Counted from the first letter of the stretch, positions 40,089-54,557 are shown. The stretch is DNA of 64,000 bases from Lysinibacillus mangiferihumi (GCF_003049665.1 NZ_PYWM01000006.1:124001-188000); one strand, 5' to 3'. Numbers and translations: made by a program. Notes: generated by a model from the sequence alone, not told the origin.

Positions 40089-41405
40089 ATGAATGCGGTA
40101 ATTGTGGCAGTAGGTGTCATGTTAATATTAAGTTTGCTTCGAATCAATGTCGTCCTTTCACTTGTTTTAGGAGCCTTTGCAGGGGGCTTAACAAGTGGTA
40201 TGGGTATTCAAGCAACTGTCGAGTCGTTTACAGAGGGATTAGGGGCAGGTGCTACTATTGCACTTAGTTATGGTCTACTTGGTGGATTTGCTATAGCTAT
40301 TTCGAAGACAGGTATACCTGACTTATTCATTGCAGGTATGTTAAACGTGTTAAATAAAAATGGTTCAAGTAATAGGAAGGGCTTAGTAAAAGTATTAATT
40401 TTTCTGCTTATTTTTATCATGGCCATTTTTTCTCAAAATTTAATTCCAATTCATATTGCCTTTATCCCTTTACTAATACCACCGATTTTAAAGGTTTTAA
40501 ATATGCTTGAAGTGGATCGTAGAATAATAGCAACACTAATTGCGGTTGGCTTAATTGGCACCTATAGTTTTGTACCAGCAGGCTTCGGGGCCATCTTCCA
40601 AGAAATTGTGTCAACGCAAGTTACAAATGCCGGAATGGTTGCACAAGCAAGTGATGTGCCTGTAGCAATGGCTATTCCTATCCTAGGTATGTTAGTAGGA
40701 CTAGGGATTGCATTCTATGTATATCGCAAACCACGTAAATACAAAAATACAGATGTAGAAACAGCGACTTTAAATGTCAATGTCAGTAAAACAGTTATCA
40801 TTTCTACCGCACTAGCATTAATTGTTTCACTTATCGCGCAAATCGCCACAGATTCCATGATTGTTGGTGCCTTTGCAGGGATCATGATTATGTATTTTAC
40901 GGGTGCTCTTAAATGGAGAGAGGCCGATGAAATTCTATCAGAAGGTATGAAAATGATGGCGTTCATTGGCTTCGTAATGATTGCTGCCAATGGATTCGCC
41001 TCCGTTATCAATGCAACCGGTGATGTAGATAGTTTAATTACAAGCTCACTGGCATACCTTGAGGGCAATAGAAGTTTGGCGGTATTTATTATGCTAGTGA
41101 TTGGATTAGTTGTCACAATGGGCATTGGCTCTTCTTTTGCGACAGTGCCGATTATTGCGACTTTATTTGTTCCGTTAGCACAAGGATTAGGAATGAGCCC
41201 TTTAGCAATATTGTGCTTAATCGGAACTGCGGGCGCATTAGGTGACGCAGGTTCACCAGCATCAGATTCAACATTAGGACCAACTGCTGGCTTAAATGTT
41301 GATGGACAACATAATCATATTTGGGATACATGTGTACCGACGTTTATCTTTATTAATATTCCACTTGTTCTATTTGGATGGATTGCCTGTGTATTCTTTC
41401 TATAA
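40089..41405 (+). CDS. Na+/H+ antiporter-family transporter (YuiF-like)
   Basis: A 438-residue protein with about 11-12 membrane helices. It resembles the Na+/H+ antiporter family that includes B. subtilis YuiF, some members of which are now regarded as amino acid (histidine-type) transporters. Visible family blocks are the N-terminal VVLSLVLGAFAGGLTSGMG, SQNLIPIHIAFIPLLIPP, and the C-terminal GDAGSPASDSTLGPTAGLN. Transported solute therefore remains open. The ribosome site is weak (GTGAAG). It stands alone between terminators, and has no visible link to the Bce genes beyond sharing the inserted block. Confidence 0.8.
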   Translation: MNAVIVAVGVMLILSLLRINVVLSLVLGAFAGGLTSGMGIQATVESFTEGLGAGATIALSYGLLGGFAIAISKTGIPDLFIAGMLNVLNKNGSSNRKGLVKVLIFLLIFIMAIFSQNLIPIHIAFIPLLIPPILKVLNMLEVDRRIIATLIAVGLIGTYSFVPAGFGAIFQEIVSTQVTNAGMVAQASDVPVAMAIPILGMLVGLGIAFYVYRKPRKYKNTDVETATLNVNVSKTVIISTALALIVSLIAQIATDSMIVGAFAGIMIMYFTGALKWREADEILSEGMKMMAFIGFVMIAANGFASVINATGDVDSLITSSLAYLEGNRSLAVFIMLVIGLVVTMGIGSSFATVPIIATLFVPLAQGLGMSPLAILCLIGTAGALGDAGSPASDSTLGPTAGLNVDGQHNHIWDTCVPTFIFINIPLVLFGWIACVFFL

Positions 41406-41413
41406 TGTTGAGA

Positions 41414-41447
41414 AGCAGTTTCTAAATTTTAGAGACTGCTTTTTTTG
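41414..41447 (+). terminator. terminator after the antiporter gene
   Basis: A 12-bp perfect stem AGCAGTTTCTAA/TTAGAGACTGCT with a 3-base loop and TTTTTTT tail. Confidence 0.92.
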
Positions 41448-41599
41448 TTAATTGTTCGAAATGTTCGAAAACGTAGATTGCACAGGTTATGTGTTGCAAA
41501 ATAAACGAAAATTATATATACTAGTAAACGGCTTAAATAAGCGAGAAATATTAGTAGTAAAGAATATCTACAACATTTAAAAGAATTTAGCGAAAAGAC

Positions 41600-41628
41600 T
41601 TGCTTATTCTTTTTTTATTGTATATAAT
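41600..41628 (+). promoter_or_regulatory. S10 operon promoter
   Basis: TTGCTT (41600-41605), 17 bases, TATAAT (41623-41628). The long S10-spc-alpha transcript starts here. Confidence 0.8.
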
Positions 41629-41633
41629 GTTGA

Positions 41634-42065
<432 letters not shown>

Positions 42066-42111
42066 TGGTAAAAACAATATAACTTTTTAAAACTTACAGG
42101 AGGTGTGACAA

Positions 42112-42741
42112 ATGGCTAAAGGAATCTTAGGTAGAAAAATTGGTATGACACAAGTTTTCGCTGAAAACGGCGATTTAATCCCGGTAACAGTTATCGAAGC
42201 TACTCCAAACGTAGTTCTTCAAAAGAAAACTGTTGAAACAGACGGCTACGAAGCAATTCAAGTTGGTTTCGAAGATAAGCGTGTTAAGCTTTCTAACAAA
42301 CCAGCGCAAGGTCACGTAGCAAAAGCGAATACTGCTCCTAAGCGCTTCATTCGTGAATTCCGCAACGTGAACGTTGAAGAATACGAAGTTGGTCAAGAAG
42401 TCAAAGTAGAAATTTTCGCAGAAGGCGATGTAATTGATGTAACAGGTGTTACTAAAGGTAAAGGTTTCCAAGGTGTTATTAAACGCCACGGACAATCTCG
42501 TGGTCCTATGGCCCACGGTTCTCGTTACCACCGTCGTCCTGGTTCAATGGGTCCAGTTGCTCCGAACCGCGTATTTAAACAAAAGAAATTACCTGGTCAA
42601 ATGGGTGGCACAGTAGTTACAATCCAAAACTTAGAAATCGTAAAAGTTGATGCAGAACGTAACTTACTACTTGTTAAAGGTAATGTTCCTGGTTCTAAAA
42701 AAGCTCTAGTTACAGTTAAAACTGCAATTAAAGCTAACTAA
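42112..42741 (+). CDS. rplC: ribosomal protein uL3
   Basis: A 209-residue early assembly protein reaching toward the peptidyl transferase centre. It begins [20 protein letters not shown] and carries the loop [21 protein letters not shown], which includes the Gln methylated in some bacteria. AGGAGGTG precedes the ATG. Confidence 0.98.
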   Translation: MAKGILGRKIGMTQVFAENGDLIPVTVIEATPNVVLQKKTVETDGYEAIQVGFEDKRVKLSNKPAQGHVAKANTAPKRFIREFRNVNVEEYEVGQEVKVEIFAEGDVIDVTGVTKGKGFQGVIKRHGQSRGPMAHGSRYHRRPGSMGPVAPNRVFKQKKLPGQMGGTVVTIQNLEIVKVDAERNLLLVKGNVPGSKKALVTVKTAIKAN

Positions 42742-42767
42742 TCACTTCAAGAAAGGAGGAAACAGGA

Positions 42768-43391
42768 ATGACAAAAGTATCTGTACTTAGTCAAACAGGT
42801 GCTTCAGTTGGTGAAATCGAGTTAAACGAAGCGATCTTCGGAATCGAGCCAAATGAAGCAGTATTATTCGACGCAGTAGTTGCACAACGCGCTTCTCTTC
42901 GTCAAGGTAATCATAAGGTGAAAAACCGTTCTGAAGTTGCTGGTGGTGGTCGTAAACCATGGCGTCAAAAAGGAACTGGTCGTGCTCGTCAAGGTTCTAT
43001 CCGTTCTCCACAATGGCGCGGCGGTGGTATCGTATTCGGTCCAACTCCACGTAGCTATTCTTATAAATTACCTAAAAAAGTTCGTCGTTTAGCTCTTAAA
43101 TCTGCTTTATCAGCTAAAGTAGTAGAACAAAACTTCTTAGTTCTTGATGCTCTTACACTAGCAGCACCAAAAACAAAAGAATTCACTAAAATTCTTAAAG
43201 ATCTTTCTTTAGAGAAAAAATCTTTATTCGTAACTGCTGACCTAGATGAAAACGTAGCATTATCTGCTCGTAACATCCCTGGTGTAACAGTGTTAACTGC
43301 AAACGGAATCAACGTTCTTGATCTTTTAGGTCACGAAAAAGTTGTATTCACTAAAGCTGCAGTAGAAAAAGTTGAGGAGGTGCTTGGATAA
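42768..43391 (+). CDS. rplD: ribosomal protein uL4
   Basis: A 207-residue exit-tunnel protein. The extended loop [29 protein letters not shown]-type sequence reaches the tunnel near the macrolide site and carries the usual KGTGRAR. No deletion or macrolide-resistance change is obvious. The stop overlaps the rplW ATG by one base. Confidence 0.98.
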   Translation: MTKVSVLSQTGASVGEIELNEAIFGIEPNEAVLFDAVVAQRASLRQGNHKVKNRSEVAGGGRKPWRQKGTGRARQGSIRSPQWRGGGIVFGPTPRSYSYKLPKKVRRLALKSALSAKVVEQNFLVLDALTLAAPKTKEFTKILKDLSLEKKSLFVTADLDENVALSARNIPGVTVLTANGINVLDLLGHEKVVFTKAAVEKVEEVLG

Positions 43392-43675
43392 TGGAAGCAC
43401 GTGATATTTTAAAACGTCCGGTCATTACTGAGCGTTCTTCAGAACTTATGGCAGAGAAAAAGTATACTTTCGAAGTAGACACTCGCGCTAACAAAACTCA
43501 AGTAAAAGACGCTGTAGAAGAAATCTTTGGCGTAAACGTTGAGAAAGTAAACGTTCTTAACTACAAAGGTAAATTCAAACGCGTTGGCCGTTACGGTGGT
43601 TACACAAACAAACGTCGTAAAGCGATTGTTAAACTAACTGCGGACAGCAAAGACATCGAATTATTCGAAATGTAA
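43391..43675 (+). CDS. rplW: ribosomal protein uL23
   Basis: A 94-residue protein at the tunnel exit, docking site for trigger factor and SRP. It begins [16 protein letters not shown] and ends in the usual short form without the archaeal extension. Translation is coupled to rplD by an overlapping stop/start. Confidence 0.97.
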   Translation: MEARDILKRPVITERSSELMAEKKYTFEVDTRANKTQVKDAVEEIFGVNVEKVNVLNYKGKFKRVGRYGGYTNKRRKAIVKLTADSKDIELFEM

Positions 43676-43722
43676 TCCTTTAAGGATTTATGATTTGAAC
43701 AATCAAGAAGGAGGGAAACACA

Positions 43723-44553
43723 ATGGCGATTAAAAAGTATAAACCTACCTCTAATGGTCGTCGTAATATGACGTCTTTAGACTTTGCGGAAATTACAACT
43801 AACAAGCCTGAGAAATCATTGCTTGAACCAACTAAACGCAAAGCTGGTCGTAACAACCAAGGTAAAATCACTGTTCGTCATCATGGTGGTGGTCATAAGA
43901 AGCAATATCGTGTTATCGATTTCAAACGTGTTAAAGATGGCATTCCAGCGAAAGTTGCTACTATTGAATATGATCCAAACCGTTCTGCGAATATCGCATT
44001 AATCAACTACGCTGATGGAGCAAAAGCTTACATCTTAGCACCAAAAGGTCTAGAGGTTGGTCAAACAATCGTATCTGGTCCAGATGCTGATATTAAAGTA
44101 GGTAACACATTACCATTAGCAAACATTCCAATGGGTACAACAATCCATAACATCGAGTTAAAACCTGGTAAAGGTGGACAATTAGTACGTTCTGCTGGTA
44201 CTTCTGCGCAAGTACTTGGTCGTGAAGGCAAATACGTAATCGTTCGTCTACAATCTGGTGAAGTACGTTTAATTCTTGCTACTTGCCGCGCTACAATCGG
44301 TCAAGTTGGTAACGAACAACACGAACTTGTACACATCGGTAAAGCAGGTCGTAGCCGTTGGTTAGGTAAACGCCCAACTGTTCGTGGTTCTGTAATGAAC
44401 CCTAACGATCACCCACACGGTGGTGGTGAAGGACGTTCTCCAATCGGACGTAAATCACCGATGACACCTTGGGGTAAACCAGCACTTGGTTACAAAACTC
44501 GTAATAAGAAAAACAAATCGGATAAATTCATCATCCGTAGTCGTAAAAAATAA
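43723..44553 (+). CDS. rplB: ribosomal protein uL2
   Basis: A 276-residue protein needed for subunit joining and peptidyl transferase function. It has [13 protein letters not shown], the central RNA-binding core and the conserved C-terminal [28 protein letters not shown]-type block with the functional His. GGAGGG lies upstream. Confidence 0.98.
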   Translation: MAIKKYKPTSNGRRNMTSLDFAEITTNKPEKSLLEPTKRKAGRNNQGKITVRHHGGGHKKQYRVIDFKRVKDGIPAKVATIEYDPNRSANIALINYADGAKAYILAPKGLEVGQTIVSGPDADIKVGNTLPLANIPMGTTIHNIELKPGKGGQLVRSAGTSAQVLGREGKYVIVRLQSGEVRLILATCRATIGQVGNEQHELVHIGKAGRSRWLGKRPTVRGSVMNPNDHPHGGGEGRSPIGRKSPMTPWGKPALGYKTRNKKNKSDKFIIRSRKK

Positions 44554-44613
44554 AGTGGTTAAACTACGGTTCTATGTGAGAGCCGTGGTGGAATCACGGA
44601 GGGAGGTTCCTAC

Positions 44614-44892
44614 ATGGGTCGCAGTTTGAAAAAAGGACCTTTTGTTGATGACCACTTAATGAAAAAAGTGGAAGCACAAGAGGCTTCTGAGAAGAAACAA
44701 GTTATTAAAACTTGGTCTCGCCGTTCTACAATCTTCCCGAACTTCATCGGACTAACAATTGCTGTATATGATGGACGTAAACATGTTCCTGTATACGTAA
44801 CAGAAGATATGGTAGGCCACAAACTTGGTGAATTCGCACCGACACGTACTTACAAAGGTCACGGTGCAGACGACAAGAAAACAAGACGCTAA
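44614..44892 (+). CDS. rpsS: ribosomal protein uS19
   Basis: A 92-residue head protein that contacts the A-site finger. It opens [19 protein letters not shown] and has the conserved [35 protein letters not shown]-type core. GGGAGG is 8 bases before the ATG. Confidence 0.98.
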   Translation: MGRSLKKGPFVDDHLMKKVEAQEASEKKQVIKTWSRRSTIFPNFIGLTIAVYDGRKHVPVYVTEDMVGHKLGEFAPTRTYKGHGADDKKTRR

Positions 44893-44914
44893 TTTTGAGA
44901 GGAGGTAAATCCTA

Positions 44915-45259
44915 ATGACACAAGCTAAAGCTATCGCTCGCACAGTACGTATCGCTCCTCGTAAAGTTCGTCTAGTTGTAGACTTAATCCGAGGTAAGCA
45001 AGTAGGTGAGGCAGTTGCAATTTTACGTCATACTCCAAAAGCGGCGTCTCCAGTCGTTGAGAAAGTATTAAAATCTGCAGTTGCTAATGCTGAGCACAAC
45101 TACGATCTAGATATCAACTCTTTAGTAGTTTCTGAAGTATTCGTTGATGAAGGTCCAACATTAAAACGTTTCCGTCCACGTGCACAAGGACGTGCAAGCG
45201 CAATTAACAAACGCACAAGCCACATCACTTTAGTGGTATCTGAGAAGAAGGAGGGTTAA
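44915..45259 (+). CDS. rplV: ribosomal protein uL22
   Basis: A 114-residue protein whose beta-hairpin lines the exit tunnel. Seen: [21 protein letters not shown] and the tip [20 protein letters not shown], without the deletions linked to macrolide resistance. Four bases separate it from rpsC. Confidence 0.98.
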   Translation: MTQAKAIARTVRIAPRKVRLVVDLIRGKQVGEAVAILRHTPKAASPVVEKVLKSAVANAEHNYDLDINSLVVSEVFVDEGPTLKRFRPRAQGRASAINKRTSHITLVVSEKKEG

Positions 45260-45262
45260 TCC

Positions 45263-45916
45263 GTGGGTCAAAAAGTACATCCAATAGGACTGCGCGTTGG
45301 TATTATTCGTGACTGGGAGTCAAAATGGTACGCTGAAAAAGACTATGCAACTCTACTTCACGAAGACATCAAAGTGCGTAAATATATTGAAACGGCTCTT
45401 AAAGACGCTTCTGTTTCTAAAGTTGAAATCGAACGTGCTGCAAACCGTGTAAACATTACAATTCACACTGCTAAACCAGGGATGGTAATCGGTAAAGGTG
45501 GTACTGAAGTTGAAAATCTTCGTAAATACCTTGGCGAATTAACTGGTAAACGTGTACACATCAACATTATCGAAATTAAACGTGCTGATCTTGACGCTCG
45601 TCTAGTAGCTGAAAACATCGCTCGTCAATTAGAAAACCGTGTTTCATTCCGTCGTGCGCAAAAGCAAGCGATCCAACGCACAATGCGTGCTGGTGCAAAA
45701 GGAATTAAAACACAAGTATCTGGTCGTTTAGGTGGCGCTGATATCGCGCGTGCTGAACACTATAGTGAAGGAACTGTTCCACTTCATACTCTACGTGCTG
45801 ACATCGACTATGCACACGCAGAAGCTGACACTACTTACGGTAAATTAGGCGTTAAAGTATGGATCTACCGTGGTGAAGTTCTTCCTACGAAGAAATCTGT
45901 GGAAGGAGGCAAATAA
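45263..45916 (+). CDS. rpsC: ribosomal protein uS3
   Basis: A 217-residue mRNA-entry protein with a KH domain ([18 protein letters not shown]). It starts at GTG 45263 ([14 protein letters not shown]), with AAGGAGG at the end of rplV. With uS4 and uS5 it forms the helicase ring at the entry tunnel. Confidence 0.98.
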   Translation: MGQKVHPIGLRVGIIRDWESKWYAEKDYATLLHEDIKVRKYIETALKDASVSKVEIERAANRVNITIHTAKPGMVIGKGGTEVENLRKYLGELTGKRVHINIIEIKRADLDARLVAENIARQLENRVSFRRAQKQAIQRTMRAGAKGIKTQVSGRLGGADIARAEHYSEGTVPLHTLRADIDYAHAEADTTYGKLGVKVWIYRGEVLPTKKSVEGGK

Positions 45917-45917
45917 T

Positions 45918-46542
<625 letters not shown>

Positions 46543-46560
46543 TAAAGGAGGTTTTCAAGT

Positions 46561-46824
46561 ATGACTGAGCGTAATCAACGCAAAGTTTACACGGGCCGTG
46601 TCGTTTCAGATAAAATGGACAAAACAATTTCTGTTTTAGTTGAAACTCACAAAAAGCACAAGCTTTATGGTAAACGTGTAAAGTACTCTAAAAAGTTTAA
46701 AGCTCATGATGAGCAAAACCAAGCGAAAATCGGTGATATCGTACGTATCATGGAGACTCGCCCGCTATCAGCTACTAAACGTTTCCGTCTAGTTGAAGTT
46801 GTAGAAAAAGCGGTTATTATTTAA
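46561..46824 (+). CDS. rpsQ: ribosomal protein uS17
   Basis: An 87-residue primary 16S rRNA-binding protein of OB fold. It carries [18 protein letters not shown] and [32 protein letters not shown] precedes the ATG. Confidence 0.97.
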   Translation: MTERNQRKVYTGRVVSDKMDKTISVLVETHKKHKLYGKRVKYSKKFKAHDEQNQAKIGDIVRIMETRPLSATKRFRLVEVVEKAVII

Positions 46825-46867
46825 TAACTATTTCGGAACAACCAATTTCCGAAGGGAGGTAACCTAA

Positions 46868-47236
46868 GTGATCCAACAAGAAAGTCGTATGAAAGTTGCT
46901 GACAACTCAGGTGCACGTGAAGTTCTTACAATTAAAGTGCTTGGTGGCTCTGGCCGTAAAACTGCTAACATCGGTGATATCGTTGTTTGTACAGTTAAGA
47001 AAGCAACACCAGGTGGCGTTGTCAAGAAGGGTGACGTTGTTAAAGCTGTTATCGTTCGTACTAAATCGGGCGTACGTCGTAAAGACGGTACTTACATCAA
47101 ATTTGATGAAAATGCTTGTGTAATTATTCGTGATGATAAATCACCACGCGGAACTCGTATTTTCGGACCTGTTGCACGTGAATTACGTGACAGCAACTTC
47201 ATGAAAATCGTTTCTCTAGCTCCAGAAGTTCTTTAA
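46868..47236 (+). CDS. rplN: ribosomal protein uL14
   Basis: A 122-residue interface protein that bridges to 16S helix 44. It opens [20 protein letters not shown] and contains [20 protein letters not shown]. The start is GTG 46868 with GGGAGGT upstream. Confidence 0.98.
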   Translation: MIQQESRMKVADNSGAREVLTIKVLGGSGRKTANIGDIVVCTVKKATPGGVVKKGDVVKAVIVRTKSGVRRKDGTYIKFDENACVIIRDDKSPRGTRIFGPVARELRDSNFMKIVSLAPEVL

Positions 47237-47271
47237 TTTCATGACAGTGCCAATCAAGGAGGTGCGACAGC

Positions 47272-47580
47272 ATGCATGTAAAAAAAGGTGACAAGGTTAA
47301 GGTTATCACTGGTAAGGATAAAGGCAAAGAAGGAGTAATCCTAGCTGCTTTCCCTAAACAAGACCGCGTTCTTGTTGAAGGTGTAAACATCGTGAAAAAA
47401 CACGTTAAACCTAACCAATTGAATCCACAAGGTGGGATTGTAAGCCAAGAGGCTGCAATTCACGTTTCGAACGTAATGCTAATCGATCCTAAATCTGGCG
47501 AGCCGACTCGTGTAGGTTATAAAATCGAAAACGGTAAAAAAGTTCGTGTTGCAAAAAAATCAGGTGCAGTAATCGACTAA
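47272..47580 (+). CDS. rplX: ribosomal protein uL24
   Basis: A 102-residue assembly initiator with an N-terminal KOW motif ([21 protein letters not shown]). The KOW loop and the C-terminal [18 protein letters not shown] are as in B. subtilis. AAGGAGGTG sits upstream of ATG 47272. Confidence 0.97.
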   Translation: MHVKKGDKVKVITGKDKGKEGVILAAFPKQDRVLVEGVNIVKKHVKPNQLNPQGGIVSQEAAIHVSNVMLIDPKSGEPTRVGYKIENGKKVRVAKKSGAVID

Positions 47581-47609
47581 TTAGTAAATAAAAGAAGGGA
47601 GGTACACAC

Positions 47610-48149
47610 ATGAGCCGCCTAAAAGAAAAATATTTAAATGAAGTTTCTCCTGCTCTAATGAGCAAGTTTGGATATAAATCAGTTATGCAACTTCCAAAAG
47701 TTGATAAAATCGTTATCAACATGGGTGTTGGCGATGCAGTTCAAAACTCTAAAGCGCTTGATGCAGCTGTAGAAGAACTGACAATTATCACTGGTCAAAA
47801 ACCAGTAGTAACTAAAGCGAAAAAATCGATCGCAGGTTTCCGTCTACGTGAAGGTATGCCTATCGGTGCTAAAGTTACATTACGCGGTGAGCGTATGTAT
47901 GAATTCTTGGATAAATTAATCGCAATCGCATTACCTCGTGTACGTGACTTCCGTGGTGTTTCTAAAAAAGCATTCGATGGTCGCGGTAACTACACTCTAG
48001 GTGTTAAAGAGCAATTAATTTTCCCAGAAATCGATTACGATAAAGTTTCAAAAGTACGCGGTATGGACATCGTGATCGTAACGACAGCGAACTCTGACGA
48101 AGAAGCTCGCGAGTTATTGACACAATTCGGTATGCCGTTCCAAAAGTAA
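47610..48149 (+). CDS. rplE: ribosomal protein uL5
   Basis: A 179-residue 5S rRNA-binding protein of the central protuberance. It has [40 protein letters not shown]-type and [29 protein letters not shown] precedes the ATG. Confidence 0.98.
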   Translation: MSRLKEKYLNEVSPALMSKFGYKSVMQLPKVDKIVINMGVGDAVQNSKALDAAVEELTIITGQKPVVTKAKKSIAGFRLREGMPIGAKVTLRGERMYEFLDKLIAIALPRVRDFRGVSKKAFDGRGNYTLGVKEQLIFPEIDYDKVSKVRGMDIVIVTTANSDEEARELLTQFGMPFQK

Positions 48150-48356
<207 letters not shown>

Positions 48357-48385
48357 TCCCCTAATTTGGGAAGGAGGTAAATGTA

Positions 48386-48784
48386 ATGACAATGACTGAT
48401 CCGATTGCAGATATGCTTACTCGCATTCGTAATGCGAACATGGTTCGTCACGAGAAGTTAGAAGTACCAGCTTCCAACGTGAAAAAAGAAATCGCTGAAA
48501 TTTTAAAGCGTGAAGGTTTCGTACGTGACGTAGAATACGTGGAAGACAACAAACAAGGTATCATCCGTATCTTCTTAAAATACGGTAAAGATAACGAGCG
48601 CGTTATCACTGGCCTAAAACGTATTTCTAAACCTGGTCTACGTGTATATGCTAAAACAAATGAAGTTCCTAAAGTACTGAACGGTCTTGGTATCGCTTTA
48701 GTGTCAACTTCACAAGGTTTATTAACAGATAAAGAAGCTCGCGCTAAACAAGTTGGCGGCGAAGTTCTAGCATACGTTTGGTAA
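48386..48784 (+). CDS. rpsH: ribosomal protein uS8
   Basis: A 132-residue 16S central-domain binder, the spc operon regulator in E. coli. It includes [14 protein letters not shown], and ends [29 protein letters not shown] 48386 is used, with AAGGAGG upstream; ATG 48392 is possible. Confidence 0.98.
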   Translation: MTMTDPIADMLTRIRNANMVRHEKLEVPASNVKKEIAEILKREGFVRDVEYVEDNKQGIIRIFLKYGKDNERVITGLKRISKPGLRVYAKTNEVPKVLNGLGIALVSTSQGLLTDKEARAKQVGGEVLAYVW

Positions 48785-48814
48785 TTAGCAATAAATGAAT
48801 GGAGGTGCAACTAA

Positions 48815-49354
48815 ATGTCTCGTGTAGGTAAAAAAATTATCGAGGTACCAGCTAACGTAACTGTTACTGTCGCAGCTGACAACACTGTTACTGTTAAAGG
48901 TCCTAAAGGCGAACTTGTTCGTTCTTTCCACCAAGATATGAAAATTGAGCAAGAAGGAAATGTGATCTCTGTATCTCGTCCTTCTGATTCAAAAGAACAC
49001 CGCACAAACCACGGTACTACTCGTGCGCTTTTAGCGAACATGGTTACTGGTGTTTCTGCAGGTTTCGAAAAATCATTAGAACTTATCGGTGTCGGTTACC
49101 GTGCGCAATTACAAGGTAAAAAGCTTGTACTTAACGTAGGTTACTCTCACCCAGTTGAGTTCACACCAGAAGATGGTCTTGAAGTAGAAGTTCCGACTAA
49201 TACAAAAATCATCGTTAAAGGTATCAGCAAAGAACGCGTTGGCGCTCTTGCATCTAATATCCGTGACGTTCGTCCACCAGAGCCTTATAAAGGTAAAGGT
49301 ATCCGTTACGAAGGCGAATACGTTCGTCGTAAAGAAGGTAAAACAGGTAAATAA
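48815..49354 (+). CDS. rplF: ribosomal protein uL6
   Basis: A 179-residue two-domain protein near the sarcin-ricin loop. It opens [19 protein letters not shown] and ends [33 protein letters not shown] precedes the ATG. Confidence 0.98.
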   Translation: MSRVGKKIIEVPANVTVTVAADNTVTVKGPKGELVRSFHQDMKIEQEGNVISVSRPSDSKEHRTNHGTTRALLANMVTGVSAGFEKSLELIGVGYRAQLQGKKLVLNVGYSHPVEFTPEDGLEVEVPTNTKIIVKGISKERVGALASNIRDVRPPEPYKGKGIRYEGEYVRRKEGKTGK

Positions 49355-49386
49355 TGCTGCCTAAGCATTAGAAAGGAGTGACCCTT

Positions 49387-49746
49387 GTGATTACGAAACA
49401 GGATAAAAATCAAGTTCGTAAAAAACGTCATGCGCGAGTTCGTTCTAAAATTTCGGGTACTGCTGAGCGTCCACGCTTAAATGTATTCCGTTCTAACAAG
49501 AACATCTACGCTCAACTTATCGATGACGTAGCAGGCGTAACACTTGTTAGCGCATCATCTCAAGAAAAAGGTTTTGAAGGTGCTGGTAACAACGTAGAAG
49601 CTGCATCAAAAATCGGTGAAACAATCGCGAAACGCGCTGCGGAAAAAAACATTACTGCAATTGTATTTGACCGTGGTGGTTACTTATATCATGGACGTGT
49701 AAAAGCTTTAGCTGAAGCTGCACGTGAGAACGGTTTAGAATTTTAA
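49387..49746 (+). CDS. rplR: ribosomal protein uL18
   Basis: A 119-residue 5S rRNA-binding protein. It has [32 protein letters not shown]-type N-terminus and the C-terminal [27 protein letters not shown] choose GTG 49387 (MITKQDKNQ), eight bases after AAAGGAG; GTG 49378 overlaps that site. Confidence 0.97.
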   Translation: MITKQDKNQVRKKRHARVRSKISGTAERPRLNVFRSNKNIYAQLIDDVAGVTLVSASSQEKGFEGAGNNVEAASKIGETIAKRAAEKNITAIVFDRGGYLYHGRVKALAEAARENGLEF

Positions 49747-49767
49747 TAAGAAGGAGGGACACATTTC

Positions 49768-50271
49768 ATGAGTCGAATTGACGCAAACAAACTTGGAGAA
49801 CTTGAAGAACGCGTAGTTACTATTAACCGTGTTGCTAAAGTTGTTAAAGGTGGACGTCGCTTCCGCTTCACAGCATTAGTTGTAGTTGGCGATAGAAACG
49901 GACATGTTGGTTTCGGTACTGGTAAAGCTCAAGAGGTGCCAGATGCTATCCGTAAAGCTGTTGAAGATGCGAAGAAAAACTTAATCGAAGTGCCACGTGT
50001 AGGTGGAACAACTCCACACTTAGTGCTTGGTCGCTTCGGTGCAGGAGAAATCCTAATCAAACCTGCTGCTCCTGGTACAGGGGTTATCGCTGGTGGTCCA
50101 GTACGTGCCGTACTAGAACTTGCTGGTATTACTGATATTCTTTCAAAATCACTTGGATCTAACACACCAATCAACATGGTGCGTGCTACTGTTCAAGGTT
50201 TAACTGAATTAAAACGCGTAGAGGACGTTGCAAAATTACGTGGCAAATCAGTGGAAGAAATATTAGGATAA
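49768..50271 (+). CDS. rpsE: ribosomal protein uS5
   Basis: A 167-residue mRNA-entry and decoding-fidelity protein. It has [23 protein letters not shown], with the spectinomycin loop (KVVKGGRRF) wild type, and [26 protein letters not shown] precedes the ATG. Confidence 0.98.
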   Translation: MSRIDANKLGELEERVVTINRVAKVVKGGRRFRFTALVVVGDRNGHVGFGTGKAQEVPDAIRKAVEDAKKNLIEVPRVGGTTPHLVLGRFGAGEILIKPAAPGTGVIAGGPVRAVLELAGITDILSKSLGSNTPINMVRATVQGLTELKRVEDVAKLRGKSVEEILG

Positions 50272-50284
50272 GGGGGGAATAATA

Positions 50285-50467
50285 ATGGCTAACAAATTAG
50301 AAATCACCCTTACAAAATCTGTGATCGGTTCTAAACCGGCACAACGTAAAACTATTGAAGCTCTAGGCTTACGTAAATTAAATCAAACTGTTGAGAAAGC
50401 TGATAACGCAGCTACTCGCGGTATGCTTGATAAAGTAGCTCACTTAGTTACTGTAAAAGAAAATTAA
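50285..50467 (+). CDS. rpmD: ribosomal protein uL30
   Basis: A 60-residue protein: [30 protein letters not shown] is the full family signature. AGGGGGG lies upstream; it follows rpsE by 13 bases. Confidence 0.97.
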   Translation: MANKLEITLTKSVIGSKPAQRKTIEALGLRKLNQTVEKADNAATRGMLDKVAHLVTVKEN

Positions 50468-50501
50468 TTTTTAATTAATGAACAAGGAGGTGCCACCCAC
50501 T

Positions 50502-50941
50502 ATGAAACTGCATGAGTTAAAACCAGCAGAAGGATCTCGTAAGCAACGCAATCGCGTTGGTCGTGGTATCGGTTCTGGTAACGGTAAAACATCAGGTAAA
50601 GGTCATAAAGGTCAAAACGCTCGTTCTGGTGGCGGTGTACGCCCAGGCTTTGAGGGCGGTCAAAACCCGTTATTCCGTCGTTTACCTAAACGTGGATTTA
50701 CGAACATTAACCGTAAAGAATACGCTATCGTTAACCTTGACACATTAAACCGTTTCGAAGACGGTGCAGAAGTAACAACTGCATTATTACTTGAAACTGG
50801 TCTTGTGAGCAATGAAAAAGCTGGAATTAAAGTTCTTGGTAATGGAACACTTAACAAAAAGCTTACAGTAAAAGCTCATAAATTCTCAGCTTCAGCAAAA
50901 GAAGCAATCGAGAATGCCGGCGGAACTACTGAGGTGATTTA

Positions 50942-50942
<1 letters not shown>
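50502..50942 (+). CDS. rplO: ribosomal protein uL15
   Basis: A 146-residue late-assembly protein. The glycine-rich N-terminal extension ([26 protein letters not shown]-type) threads into 23S rRNA. ATG 50502 ([14 protein letters not shown]) has AAGGAGGTG upstream; the longer open frame starts inside the ribosome site region. The stop overlaps the secY ATG by one base. Confidence 0.97.
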
Positions 50943-52959
<2,017 letters not shown>

Positions 52960-52984
52960 TACCCGGCTCCGGGCGCAGAATACT

Positions 52985-53310
52985 GCTTCCGCGGGAGGCA
53001 TGCGGGAGCAACACCGAAACATAATTTTTTTGAGAGTTGCAAAAGCATATTGTGCCCGGTATATATTTCTTTTAAAAAGTGCAACATGACTTTTGAGAGA
53101 GTATAATGGGTTTCGTGGAAGCATCTGTGTAACGGGTATGAATATCTCATCAAAGACATTTCCGGTATTCGTGTAAACATGGGAGATTCAGTGCCCATAC
53201 TGGTCCTGTATATTCCGTGGATTGTGTGAAGCGAAACCAGACGAGCGTCTTTCAAACATCTCTCATACAATCCAAACATATGTTGAAACGAGGTTGCTTC
53301 TATAGTTGCA
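52985..53310 (+). pseudogene. map: decayed relic of map (methionine aminopeptidase)
   Basis: In B. subtilis map lies between adk and infA. Here no open frame survives, but pieces of MAP appear in order and in several frames: MRE (53000-53008), ELQKHIVPGI (53034-53063), YNGFRGSICV (53102-53131), DISGIRVN followed by GDS (53155-53190), and EAKPDERLSNISHTIQTYVE (53228-53287). Compared with the family these match the regions MREAG, ELKKHIKPGI, YNGFRGSICV, the DIGAK...GDSAW metal-site region, and EAKPGERLSNISHAIQTYVE. The C-terminal ~110 residues, with the remaining metal ligands, are missing. Several frameshifts and deletions make it non-functional. Confidence 0.88.
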
Positions 53311-53375
53311 GCAGATATCCGTTTGATGTAACGATGAGAACTTTAATTTGCATATAGAGAGGAGAGACAGAGTAG

Positions 53376-53594
53376 ATGGCGAAAGATGATGTAATTGAAG
53401 TCGAAGGGACAGTTGTTGAGACTTTGCCAAACGCGATGTTTAAGGTAGAATTAGAAAATGGACATGTGATTTTGGCACACGTTTCTGGTAAGATTCGTAT
53501 GCACTTTATCCGTATTCTACCTGGAGATAAGGTTACTATCGAGTTATCTCCTTATGATTTAACTCGCGGTCGTATCACATACCGTTTTAAATAA
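53376..53594 (+). CDS. infA: translation initiation factor IF-1
   Basis: A 72-residue OB-fold factor that binds the 30S A site. It carries [49 protein letters not shown]-type sequence, complete. GAGAGGAGAG lies upstream. Its neighbours are the map relic and rpmJ. Confidence 0.98.
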   Translation: MAKDDVIEVEGTVVETLPNAMFKVELENGHVILAHVSGKIRMHFIRILPGDKVTIELSPYDLTRGRITYRFK

Positions 53595-53631
53595 TCTTTT
53601 GCGCTCCGGACTATTAAGGAGGTTAGGTTAG

Positions 53632-53745
<114 letters not shown>

Positions 53746-53769
53746 TTCTAAAGGAGGTGCACAACGTAC

Positions 53770-54135
53770 ATGGCACGTATTGCTGGTGTTGACATTCCTC
53801 GCGACAAACGCGTGGTAATTTCATTAACTTACATTTACGGTATTGGTAAAACTACAGCTCAGAAAGTATTAGCTGGCGCAGGTGTTTCAGAAGATACACG
53901 CGTCCGCGACTTAACTGAAGATCAGTTAAACAAAATCCGTGAACAATTAGATTCTTACAAACTTGAAGGTGACTTACGTCGCGAAACTTCATTAAACATT
54001 AAACGTCTGATGGAAATCGGTTCATTCCGTGGTATCCGTCACCGTCGTGGTTTACCTGTTCGTGGTCAAAATACGAAGAACAATGCGCGTACGCGTAAAG
54101 GTCCTCGTAAAACAGTTGCGAACAAGAAAAAATAA
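53770..54135 (+). CDS. rpsM: ribosomal protein uS13
   Basis: A 121-residue head protein contacting tRNAs and uL5. It opens [26 protein letters not shown] and ends in the basic [28 protein letters not shown]-type tail. AAAGGAGGTG precedes the ATG. Confidence 0.98.
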   Translation: MARIAGVDIPRDKRVVISLTYIYGIGKTTAQKVLAGAGVSEDTRVRDLTEDQLNKIREQLDSYKLEGDLRRETSLNIKRLMEIGSFRGIRHRRGLPVRGQNTKNNARTRKGPRKTVANKKK

Positions 54136-54142
54136 TACGTAA

Positions 54143-54550
<408 letters not shown>

Positions 54551-54557
54551 TGGGTGC

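Noticed and set aside
53291-53375. KOW-domain gene (ybzG-like) between map and infA
   Set aside because: B. subtilis has such a gene nearby, but nothing with that pattern was found; only possible further MAP scraps (SIV) and the infA ribosome site.
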